A stretch of 64,000 nucleotides of DNA from Cliona cf. orientalis (lineage: Eukaryota > Porifera > Demospongiae > Clionaida > Clionaidae): the NCBI GenBank assembly GCA_963930775.1, contig OZ005699.1, positions 3,989,501 through 4,053,500 of the forward strand, read 5' to 3'. Positions 1 through 11,400 of this stretch are shown here, piece after piece (the first letter of the stretch is position 1; the number at the start of each line of letters is the position of its first letter). The notes below the pieces were generated by a model that saw only the letters and a program-made list of their open reading frames with translations, searched no databases and was not told where the DNA came from. Both the position numbers and the translations under genes were made by a program.

Positions 1-1775
1 CAGCAGCATCTTCTGTAGCAAATTTGTGTGTGCACACAAAGATATCAAACCATGTCCCCATTATTATCACTCACATACTCACATATACGGAAAGTGCTAA
101 TGAAGACTATCTTGGTGAGCCACAAAGGCATTCAGTTAGTCCTTGCTTTCAAATAACTCATTATTTCAAGATAGTCTTTAGTGAAGTTGGCGTAATCCAA
201 AAGACAGTGCAAGAGCAGTATATAGGACACCAAGAGTGTGTTAGAAAGAGTACATATAATATAACAGTAATGTGTCTTGTGCCAGCCTAACCATAGCTAT
301 AATTATGTGTTTTGTTAACACAGTGATCATACATGTGGCAGTGTGGTTGCAGCTGTGCAGCACTGTGGATCTGGTCAGAACTACCCCACCAAGGGACTAC
401 CCTACATGTGGCCACACTGTTTTCACAAAATCAAGAAACATTAATTTTGTCTGGTATCTATACATGCTGTGAGGTCACCATCATACTACATAAGTGCAGT
501 ACTAACATACAGGAACCAGTACTCTTCCTAATCATAGGTGGAGGAAGGGCCCCCCCCCCCCCCCCCAACCAGCCTGAAGTAAGGACAATGCCCCCCCCCC
601 CCCTTCCAGAGCCACTGAATGAAATTAAGGGTAGCTTTTACTATAATTCTGTGCATGCTAGGTTGTGCCCCCCCTGCATGGAGTATGTGTTCTACAGAGC
701 TAGTTTGGCTATACTGCACTTATTAGGCAGCTGGAGCCGCCCCACTTTTTGTGCCTTCCATTTTAATACCATAATATTATGGCATATGCACGTACGGGGG
801 CGTGTGCACGATTTTGAAATGTACAGTGGAATACAGCAGATACATATAACAGAATATGCCGTACTATTTTGTTTGTTATCAAATTAAATCAATAAAATTT
901 GTGTCAATGTGAGTTTTTGTGTATGGTGCCAAGCTGTATTGTGTCACCAAAATGTTGTCTTCAACCTAAAAATTTTTCAACACCCCTGTACTGTGTGTGG
1001 TACCTGAACATGCACAAGCATTCCCATTAATGTTCATGAATATGATTAACAGTGCACTGAGAGGTAATTAGGGACTGCCCAGCCAGGATATTGAGCCATG
1101 TCCTAACACACTTCCAGAATTTTTGTGTAGGTAATTGCCCACATGCAGGACCCTTAAAGCTGTGGTCATACCTTCAGGAGCCTTGGTCATGCACCAGCAT
1201 GATATTAATTTTTGTACCATACAGGGAGTCCCCCCTTTTAAGGGTAATGATGTCACTAGCAGTAATTACCTTCAATCAGTCTAGAATGTTGTTGATTGAT
1301 ACTCAAGCCCTATGATCTTCCCCAGCTATCCCATCCCTTCAACTGGACAGTGCCTTTCAGGGATTCCCCCTGGTGCATGTGGAGCTCCTAGGGATTGTAT
1401 TGTGGAACCTTTTTTAGGGTTTCCACCTCTTCTGATCCATAATGAATCAACTGGTTGCTATCCTTAAGCAGAAAACTAAGCCATTAATGGTGCAGCTAAC
1501 ATCATGTTCTCTATAATTATTATCCACCTGCCTCCTTATAGCTATTAGCTACATTATGGTGCATTAAATGAGGTACCATTTGGAGATGCAATGGAATGGA
1601 TTACTGGACTATTATTTGTGCTCTATAGCACTCAGCCTAGCTGCTGCCACAGCAGATGTTTACATATGGCAGTTAGCTCCAATGAACATATTCACTCAGG
1701 ATACTATAAGCCTGAAATTGCTACCAATTAAGCTGCCTTGACCCTTTTGAGAAAGTGGTCACTGTAAGATACGGT
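1..1775. other. Non-coding, C runs only
   Basis: C runs at 550-566 and 591-603 occur inside a probable MITE (GGTGGAGGAAGGGC...). The ORF at 333-887 is the low-complexity translation of those runs. No gene seen. Confidence 0.6.
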
Positions 1776-2572
1776 ACGGTGGCCCAAAAATGTGCACTCA
1801 TTTCAGTCCTCAACTCAATCAGGATTGATTTTAGATTCTTGTTTCGATTTTGTAAGTGGATTCTCCAACTTGATTCAGATTTTTATTCTGATTTTCTGAC
1901 TCGATTCTTAATTCTCTATTAGGTAATCATGCAGATTATAGTGAGTGTGAACAGGTAGCTACACCCATTGGCTTTCTACTGATTCCAGTCCGCAAAGATA
2001 GATCAGAAAAGATCTCAGATATTATTCACGGTCATTAAAAGACTTGGTTGCCTCCATTCAGAATCTATAATTATTATATACGAGACAATGCATGGGACTA
2101 ACTCCTTTGGGGCACTGACGGCACTAGCATGGCAACTAGCTATATACTTTAAGTCAGTCCTGTTCTTTTGATGAGTAGTTTAATTTGCCGCTTGTACACA
2201 AATTATATCACTGTGCCTCAAAGCTTGCCTTGTGATACAGTGACTAATAATCTGTGGCCATGGTTTTTGGGTTAGTATAGGGCTTAATGTGTTTGTGTAG
2301 AAATGCAACACTGATTGTATGTGGTGTAATACATCCAGACCATCCCATATTTTTCACCTTTAATTTGTGCAATGTTGAAAAACATGAGATGACTTGCTTT
2401 GCTAAAAATCAACAAAGTTAATGGGCTCTTCCATTTAATAGACATAGGAGAATCATATGCATATTAGAGAATTAGAATCCACTTACAAAATTGAAGTAAT
2501 AAGAATCAAATCAGAGAATCAGAATCAGGATTGAGTTAAGGAGGGAAAGAGTGCACTTCTGGGCCACCATAG
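1776..2572. mobile_element. Inverted-repeat element of 0.8 kb
   Basis: Left CGGTGGCCCAAAAATGTGCA and right GAGTGCACTTCTGGGCCACC are imperfect inverses. Subterminal AACTCAATCAGGATTG and GAATCAGGATTGAGTTAAG extend the symmetry. No ORF is present. Confidence 0.6.
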
Positions 2573-3181
2573 AGTAAGAAGATACCCTCCATGCCACAGT
2601 GATGTGCAGCATTCCAGGAGTAGCTAGATGATAATAGTTTTACAAGAAAGCCTTGGAGTCTCCCTTCTTTGGGGGAGTTCCAGGGCTTCCTGTGGGCTAA
2701 TGTGTGGCTACTAGACTATTATACAAGGGAAAGGCCTAGGGAGGATTGTAGCTATGTGCAATTCAGTTCCTTTCTTGGAATCCACATGCAGGAGCAGGCC
2801 CCATTGCTTTGTGGGTAATGAAGTATGCTATTGAGCTACATGAGCAGCTGCATGCATGGGAGAAAATTAATCACTATCCTAAAGTGGTATAGTTGTGGTC
2901 ATGGGCAGCTGCAGCTTGGGGATTCCTGGAATACAGGGAGTACTCAGAATGCTCTGTTGCATACTATGTGGTAAGGGATACTATACTGCTAAATTTAATA
3001 AAATTATGGTACAGGCTCCATAAAGAGCTTCTTAGCTCAGCAAAATTTTTATTGCTGGGAAATTCTGAAAGAGAAACTTCAATAAATTCCTAAACCATTT
3101 TATGATCAGCCAATTAGTAATGTATGTTGCAGCAAAGGAAGTTCGAACACCACAGCAGAAAAACCTATAATTATATTATTA

Positions 3182-3376
3182 TACCATAAATCGTGAATAT
3201 TTCATTGTTAGAATACTTTCAGACAGCCTGACCTATGCAAAAATTAAATGTGTGAAAATATATGCGCAATATTAACAATAATGCGGCACAGGGTTGTTTG
3301 TCCGAAAAATTTTAACACGAAAAAATTAATTATCGTATGAAATATTTTAGACACAAAATATTCACGATTTACGGTA
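3182..3376. mobile_element. Short MITE with TACC(G)TAAATCGTGAATATT ends
   Basis: TACCATAAATCGTGAATATT and AATATTCACGATTTACGGTA are inverted and enclose about 150 bp. The TA-type ends resemble other TACCGTA MITEs in this window. Confidence 0.6.
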
Positions 3377-4629
3377 GTTGATTGATTTGCTACAAGTTTA
3401 ATTATGACCATCCTCAAGTTACTAGCAAAGAAAAAAACTACGTGGCTAGCTATAATAATTATTATAGTATCGCTGTATACCTCGAGCCTTACATGTAGCA
3501 CCACTTAATTCAAGCTCTCAAAGCTCTGTTTTAAAGCAGTCACCTCTTGATTAGCTACATGCAGCCACTGATTCTCGGCCCATGGGTGACTATTATGGAC
3601 ATATTCCACTATAATATTATACAGGAAACCATTAGAATATTATTTTTTGATAATATTATCATTGTGTGGTTTAATTAATGATTACATTGTAGGTATTGCA
3701 AGTCAGATCAAATGCAAGTGTGATGATTAATCCCATACTATACTATTACAGTGTACACACATATTTGAAACCTTCATATATGTAAAACCATTGAACTCAC
3801 GATTCTCAATGGATCGTAATAGTAATAAAGCACTATAGTGTAAAACCCATGGCACACAAAATCACTGCCTATATTAATGGTCATGAGGTTTTTATCATAC
3901 TTCATGCTTTGTATTTAACATGAGAAATCTACCCATAGGAGTAGAAATTAAATATTATAGGCCTTTAATGTGGTCATTAAATTAGAGATCTACTGCTAGA
4001 GCTAGTGGTTCAAATTAATTCCATCCTCTAGAGAGAGGAGTTTGGCTAGAAGAGATTTCCAAAAATTGTCACGATAATTCTCCATCAAAGGTGGTACATA
4101 TCAATGGCCAATAATAGTGCATGATGTTTAACTTTAGCGATAGTGTTATAATTTCACCAGGATACCCTATAACAAGGTTTTATACAGGATTTTTCATCAG
4201 AGGGGGGAAAATCATAGCGTGCGGCAATATACTCAAACTAGGGGGGTCTGGGGGCATGCTCCCCCAGGAAGATTTTGAAATTTATGACCTCTGAGACTGC
4301 TTCTGAGACTACTTTCACAAGCAAAAAGATTGATTATTGGACAAAAGTTACAAGTATTATTATGATAGTTGGCAAATTTTAGGGGGGGAAATGCCAGTCA
4401 GGGGGGGATATCCCCTGGTTCCCCCCCTCTAAATAAATCACTGCTATAATATAATATTATAATTATGTCTGGTATATATAGTGGTAAAGGGACTGCACTA
4501 CAATACCTTGACCCAGCCTAGATATGGAATGTATCAAGTGTTCTCAGGTATGAATTGCAATGACCTATAATTATTATATCCTCTTATACATTGTATACCT
4601 ACCAGGGTTGAATACAGGATTTTTTCTGT

Positions 4630-4725
4630 GGGGGGGGGGGGGGGGGGGGGGGGGGGGGGCGATCTCATGGATGACTTACGTATGTATATGCACCACTGCC
4701 ATGCGCACTCCCCCCCCCCCCCCCC
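4630..4725 (+). repeat. Paired G30 and C16 homopolymers
   Basis: A run of about 30 G (4630-4659) is followed 50 bp later by about 16 C (4710-4725). The pair could form a hairpin stem. Similar pairs occur in other MITEs here; lengths may be assembly-dependent. Confidence 0.8.
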
Positions 4726-4996
4726 TCTGTATGCAACCCTGCCTACAGCCTATAACTACTTGTTTACATGTGTGACATTGAATAAGTTGGTTGTAGGTTT
4801 AGGTGATAGTTTAGGATGACGGTTGGCATTCAGGCACAGCTATACAGATCAAACTATTGTGGGCTAGTGTAGCTTTGTTCTTTGTAGTCACGCTGTTAAT
4901 TTGACTAGGGAGGGGTGGTCTCAGTGACATAATGCCATAATATAAGTTACTATGACCATGACAATGGTATATCTCACTTAGACACTAGCTATCACT

Positions 4997-5055
4997 AAGA
5001 GTCCCAGGGATTCCATATATTATTATACCACAGAGTGGAATCCCTGGGACTCTAC
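4997..5055. repeat. Perfect 17 bp-stem hairpin
   Basis: AGAGTCCCAGGGATTCC and GGAATCCCTGGGACTCT, with a loop of about 23 bp. A related half-site CAGTCCCAGGGAATGC lies at 5101. Confidence 0.7.
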
Positions 5056-6313
5056 CTAACCAAAGGGTATGCATATTGGGTGATCACTGTAGTTGTGAGG
5101 CAGTCCCAGGGAATGCACCAGTGTTTTTAAAATAATATGCCATGTTTTTGTGAAAGGGAAGGCAGCTAATAAGGGTTTTCTTAAAGAATTTGAATAATGC
5201 AAGACAGCTGGTCTTACCTTAACATTATTATGCCAAATAATGTCATGCTGCTAAGCTGCATAGCTCTGAGTCAATGTAAACATGATGTAGCCACATAGCA
5301 GTATAGGAAGTCCAGTAAGTGACATTCATTAATTTTGGCTAGGGAAGGGGGTGTGGGAGTTGGGAATTAAAAAGGTGGCCGTGTCTACTCCATATGTCAT
5401 ACCATGTGAAAAGCACTTCAAATATTTAATTGCATGGTCTCTTATATACAATATTCCTTCCTTACCTTTTTCAGTATCTCCTCTCCCTGGGTCTCTTAAT
5501 CCTTATGCTTCTTATTAATTATTGAAACCCCCTCCCCATGGCCAGCTGTTCCCTTAAGATTCATGTGATAAGCATCCTTACATGACAGCTCAAAAGCATG
5601 GACTGGTGAATACCAGTAAACAACTCATGAGATCAAACATGGTGATATTGGTGCAGAAGGACAAATTAGGCTTACTCTATTTACATGTAGCTAGATGGTC
5701 CCTAACATGTTAGTTTGATATTAATTAATTTATAGCATCCCATCTTTGTTGATGGCCCCTAAATTAATGTACAATTGTTATAGCTAGACCACCAGATGTT
5801 TGGGGACTTCTGAGGGTTTCCTGCAGGGCTATGTAGTAAAGGAGTATTAATTGTTCCACACCATGCCAGCATACCACTAAAGGATAGACATGCAAAGCCA
5901 CACATGTACCCAAGGCTACTCACTTCAAAAGATTACTGTCAGACTCACTTTCTAAAGTACAGTGACTCTGTCCAGCTGCAGGAGTTCACATGTAACTATT
6001 CGTTTTTTTTTTTCCCATCGGAAGTGACATAAGCCTGCCAGTAAGGCTAAAACATGCCACCGGCCCATGTGAAAAAGAAACCCAATGATAATAAGATACT
6101 GTACAGCTGCTTGAAGTATAGGAGACATGTGCATGATGATCAGTTATATTATTACAGGCACAAGAGATTGTGGAATTTACTGTACCAATGAAAGCGTGAG
6201 GGCAACTCTGCCCATCGCTTTGAATCTTCAATCTGCTGCCACCCTTCCCAACATACGCTCCATGATACACTATATACAGACCTTACGAGTGGATGAGGAA
6301 TTGCATTGGCTAG

Positions 6314-7019
6314 TACAGTGCAACCAAGCAAGAGAGCAAAACTTTTTTATTTCAGAATTTGAGCCTATTTTGACTCATAAAATAAAATCTGTTATAGATA
6401 ACAGTTTGAAATTTGGTACCAATCTTCTTTAACATAAATTCTACATAGAATTTAAATTATGGGATGTAACCATGATTACTTCCATTTTTATGGCTTCACA
6501 AGATAACGTGGCTCTCCAAAATATGTTAGGCACATTAAATGAGTATTGTTTTCGGTTAAGGGCATGCGCTCTACCCAGTTATGCACATCCATATGAAGTT
6601 AATTGGACATGAATGTAGAGGCTGTGCAGTGCATTGCTAACCAGATATTGTCCTAAAATCCCTTTTGGAGGGCCAAATATGTTAGGCACATTTTTTCCTA
6701 CTTAGTTCTAGTTAAGAAATTCCACTTGGTGGGCTGATAGCACTTGTAATAAAGTTACTAAATCCCAAATTTGAAGTCTTGACTCCTTACCAGTTCCAAG
6801 ATATAGCCACTTTTATCCAAAAACAGTGAAAAATCTATGAAAACTGGCCTGCACATATGTGGCTTCTGTATTAGCTATATATGGGAAATTTGCAATTTTG
6901 TAAAACACAATAAAAATGATTGTTGTGGCCATTTTGATATCAAGTAGGTCTGTCTGTGTAGTTTTTAACCCGAAAATATGGTTTTAAAAAGTTTTGCTCT
7001 CTTGCTTGGTTGCACTGTA
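6314..7019 (+). mobile_element. Mariner-like non-autonomous element, copy A
   Basis: 702 bp bounded by CAGTGCAACCAAGCAAGAGA and its inverse (about 32 bp terminal inverted repeats), flanked by TA on both sides. CAGT termini with TA duplication are typical of Tc1/mariner. No transposase is present. Confidence 0.8.
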
Positions 7020-7181
7020 TGTATACTTCTTTGATCCTTTGCTAATTTGCCTGAAGCGCACTTGCAGCTAGAGCAATGGCTATGGCTTTGTGGTTAGTGC
7101 AATATACGAGGAAGTGATGCATGTCCATGAGGGGAGCGTAGTGTGGATTCCTTACATAATACTATGTTTAACTCAGAGAAG

Positions 7182-7188
7182 TTTATTT
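7182..7188 (-). terminator. Polyadenylation signal AATAAA for the membrane-protein gene
   Basis: TTTATT on the plus strand reads AATAAA on the minus strand, about 125 nt after the TGA at 7312. Its position suits a 3' UTR end. A hexamer of this kind is common by chance in AT-rich DNA. Confidence 0.4.
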
Positions 7189-7311
7189 TAATAGAAGGGA
7201 GTACACAACATAGCCGTTATGTCATACAGATTGTATACTTTGTGGTCCATGGCATTAATAAGTCAATAATAATATTATTGTCTCTCTACAAGCAGTATTA
7301 TAATAATATTA

Positions 7312-8434
7312 TCATTGAAATGAAAATGACGGTACTGGTGGACATAAATAATTGTCATATTGCAAGTATCCATTATCACTGAGTGTCCTATTGTGATTCA
7401 TCTCTAGCTGGTCTAAGTACTTAAGTGGCTCCGGTATGTCTCCTGTGAGATCAAGACAGAGCGTACTACCTCTTTCTGAGTCAAAACTCAACGCATCTTC
7501 CTGAGAAGCAGTTACAACCAATGTGGAAATATTTGCTGCTGCTGAGTCCAATTCAATAACATCGTCTGAGTCTCGCCAGAGTCGGGTACAAGTTGGTGAT
7601 AATTGCCCACTGTTACCACACCCACCCATATCTAGTTCTTGATCACGTTCGTTTATAATGTTGAGCTGATCATTAGTTGAGCTGGTAGGAGGGAGTTGTC
7701 CACTAATATGACTCTCGCTCGTATTTGTAGCATCCAGAACATTCATGGTATTATCTTCAAGCAATGCGTTCAAATCAGCCAGAGAGGTAAATAACGTCTG
7801 TTGACCTTGATGGTTCTTCTGGGGTGTGAGTACGATATAGTTTGTAGACTGAGATAAAGAGTAGATTCCATTACACTCTACATTAGTTGATTGGTCTAAC
7901 TGAATCATATCACCAGGTCTAGATGCCACAATTGAAGATTGATTGGGCTGATAGTCACTTGCAGTAAAGGTTTCTTTTTGATCTATATCATTATCATCAC
8001 CTACAGTTCCCGTTGCTAGTGATAGATTATTAACCGACGTCAACCCTAGTCGGAGAGTATCACCATACTCCACACTGTTATCTTGAGTAAGTGTGCTATT
8101 ATGGGCATTGAGACTACCATGGGCTGTTGATTCACTGGTTTCAGCTTCTGAAATCGGTTGCATTACGCCACCAGAGTGGACGTCAGAGGACATAGATGGC
8201 AGCTCTACGGACTGTTCAGGAATATTACATTCAGTGCTGTTCCCGGAAATCATTAGCATGTCATCACTCTCCTTAATTGAATTTTGGACAGCATACATGT
8301 TATGTGGGGGTTCTCCAGGCTTATCAGTGGTAACAGTCGTATCATACTTCTCAAACGATACTGGTACAGCCATATTATCGCTATGTGTTAGGTTTTGAAT
8401 CAAGTCCACACTGACCACCGATATTTTTCGATGA
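7312..8434 (-). CDS. Last exon: cytoplasmic tail of the membrane protein
   Basis: The reading frame is open for more than 370 codons, the longest in the window. The acceptor CAATTTTAG at 8435-8443 is the one that keeps the frame from the transmembrane exon (AG plus T makes Ser264). A second AG at 8497-8498 is out of phase with the upstream donor. The tail is acidic, rich in Ser, Thr, Asn and Gln, with no enzymatic domain that I can see, so it is probably disordered. Tyrosine motifs include KYLDQ (Tyr603, a YxxQ form), TNYIVL, and a cluster GYLQYDNYLCPP (Tyr620, 623, 626) near the C-terminus. In signalling receptors such motifs dock SH2 proteins; that role here is inference only. Confidence 0.75.
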
Positions 8435-11400
8435 CTAAAATTGAATGGTGGTTTATGAACGCAAACTGGAGGAGTATAGTTTGGATTAAAAACCTGCATA
8501 TTGGACAGCAAAAATATATGGTACCATATAGCGGGAAATTTTCAAGGGAGAAAACTTTTGCGAATCGGTGAAACATAAGATTTCGCGAAGAAAACTTTTG
8601 TGAATCTATGATCCTGCATGGGTGTGACTATAGACTGAGCATGCGCACAGGCACACCACCTATGGCCACACCCACAATCATCACCTGGAAGTTTCGAAGC
8701 AAGCAAGTACTATTATAAACGAGATCTTAATAGTCTGTCTGATGATCACCTACACTGTAGAGACCACCATACGTGACATCTACAGGAGTAAAGTGTTCAT
8801 ACACTCCACGCTTAGAATTAATTTCAGGCTTATCAGCTTGTTTCACTTTTTTATTGGCAACAACAATAATGGACGACGGCATAACGGTATATAGACGACC
8901 ATCAGCTTTGGCAGCGTGGAGTCATCGCGATTGGTGGCTGACACCTAGCTTAACTAGGCTCATAGCTACATAGCCACCTCGATATGACACGTGATGTATG
9001 CCACACCCCTTTAGGTATGCCACGCCCCAAATATCGCGGAGAAAGTTTTCACTAATGGTCGAAATTCGCGAAAGTTTTCTCCCTCGAAAGTTTCCCGCTA
9101 TACAGTATGCATTAAATTTTGGCAAGAAATTTAGTTATAGGTGTACCCAAGCCATGAGGTAAATATTATTATTATGAAAAACTTGACCACATCCCCAGTA
9201 GCTACATAGTTCTAATGGTGCATGTGGTAAAAGGTCGTCAATATACACATCGATGCCGGGGCCTCAATCACAGAGATGGAGTCTAAGACTGACTCTCGAC
9301 TTCGAGTTTCAATGCTTCAATCACAGGAGATGAACTCGACAGCACGGTACAGCTTCCGAACTTCAGATCGGTCGGGCCATGACGCGTGCTATAAATAGCG
9401 CAAGGCTAGCTTTATTTATCCACAGGATTACGTCAGCCAAGAGAACACGTAAAGTTCGGCCAGCATTACTTGTCGGAGAAAGTAGCACTCAGCTTTTAAT
9501 GTATTCGCTGGGTATGTATGTAAGTTAATATATGATTCTATGGATTTTTAGGTCTCAGAAGTGTTCTGTAAAGGCTCTAAATTTTAGCGCTATGACAACA
9601 TAGGTTACATCATAATTACAACATAATTACCTTATAACCGCAAAAAAGTAAATTTATACTGGGGATGTAATAAGATTGCTAAGTCAATACTCTTTTAGAT
9701 ACGAACATTATATTCAATAATTTTGAAGATAATACCACAGTCACTATCAATATTTTTATTATTGAATCCGTAAATACCTACCGTAAATTATAGCTATAAT
9801 AATCTCTCCTTGTCCCCCCTCTTCGTAAACAAAAATTAATGATAATAATTATTATTATTAATGCTTACCATATCCTTGTTATCTAACACAAATAGTGCAT
9901 GTCTTTGCCTAATGTAATAATATTATGCAAATCATATCAATGTAATTATGTATAGCTCTCATACCTGGCTTTTTGCTGCTTCTTACATCTTAGAACAACT
10001 AGTATTATTAGCAGCATGATGACAAACAGTAGTGCCAGAATTATACTTGCATACAGAACTATATAAGAATCCATTACAGCAGCAACTTTTGTCACTGAAC
10101 AAGTTTGTGTGTGCAATCATAGATAGAATATCTTATCTAGCGCATATATATCTATAGCTATGTCCCCAGATTCTCCCACTCTTTTCTCACTTTTTTTGTC
10201 ACAAAATTAACTGAAGGAGAGGGAGAGCCTGATATGGAATCAGTGGCGTAGGAAGATACTCCAGTAAAGGGGTGCACTATTATCAAAATTAATTGTGCGT
10301 GAAAATTGACCACACCAACTTTTGATCGAAAACTCCACCAATTTTGTATAAACGGCTATTCAGCGAAGAAATGAATAGTCTCGTCCCCAGACCCCACCCT
10401 TGAGGAGGGAAAAGGGTCTGGTGACTGGGCAAAAAGCCTGGTCCAGTTGACGACCCATGGAGGAATTTGCACATCCCAATCTGATTCCATATAATAATTA
10501 TAGTGAGCCATCTCGATCATGACTCCTGGTTTCCAGGTCCTCCCCCTCCTTTTCTCATTTAACCACCAGAATTTAAAAAGAGAGAGAGGGCTCCCTCAGG
10601 CTTGCCCCAATTAATGTAATCACCTGATTCTGGGCGAGGGGCCGGGGGGAGGGGGGGTGGGCATGCCACCACGTGTTATTTCTCAAGCTCAGCTCGATCA
10701 ATATTTTTTTGAAATCACAATTTTTGTCGCTAATGTGGGCCTGCAAGTTGGTACTAGTTGTTCTGTTTGTATCACAGTACTGAATACCACCCGCCAGTGG
10801 CCGTGTTGCCATGGGTACACGATGGCCATGCATTCTATTATGAGTGTATTAGGAAGCGTATTTAGCTCCTGTATGTTAGTATTGCGCTTATATGTAGTGT
10901 GATTGTGGCGTCATAGCACGTAGATACCAGACGAATATTACATGATTTTGTGAAAATTGTGCGGTCACAAGGCTATAATATATGAACAAGTATGAAAACA
11001 ATTGAATAAAATTGAAGGATAAAGTAGGGATGGCAGTGCCAAAAATACACAAACAAGATTTGTAGGTGGCTGCTACATTCCTGCAGCTAGCGAGTCATAT
11101 GACTGGGCTAAAGCTGCGAGGAGATAAGTGTTTAAGAATCTGCATACATCAAGACACGCTGGTGTATTTATATATAGCAATGTAGGTGATAGTTATTATC
11201 AGTACATATCATCATAGACTCAAAATAGCAGGGTCATTGTACATAAAGAGGTCGTCTGGGACCTTACCAGCAGGATATCGTTTGTTTCTTGCATCCTTCC
11301 AAGCGTAAAAATTAGAAAGAGTGCTTTTGCTGGAAATCATTCCCTTGGACAGAATGGCTATAGCTTCTCATCATCAACAAACGATGAAAAGCGCTCGTGG

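Larger units (their letters stand above)
2573..6313. other. Non-coding AT-rich DNA with small repeats
   Basis: Apart from the entries at 3182, 4630 and 4997, there is a G-rich MITE-like segment at 4180-4440 (ACAGGATTTTTCATCAGAGG ... CCCCCCTCTAAATAAATC). No coding signal. Confidence 0.5.

Noticed and set aside
333-887. 184-codon ORF as a gene
   Set aside because: It is translated through C homopolymers and has no coding character or conserved domain.
5952-6270. Overlapping ORFs at 6 kb
   Set aside because: No domain, overlapping on both strands, and partly inside the mariner-like element.
8497-8511. Splice acceptor at 8498 or start at 8511 for the tail exon
   Set aside because: It leaves the transmembrane exon out of phase; the acceptor before 8434 fits phase 2 exactly.
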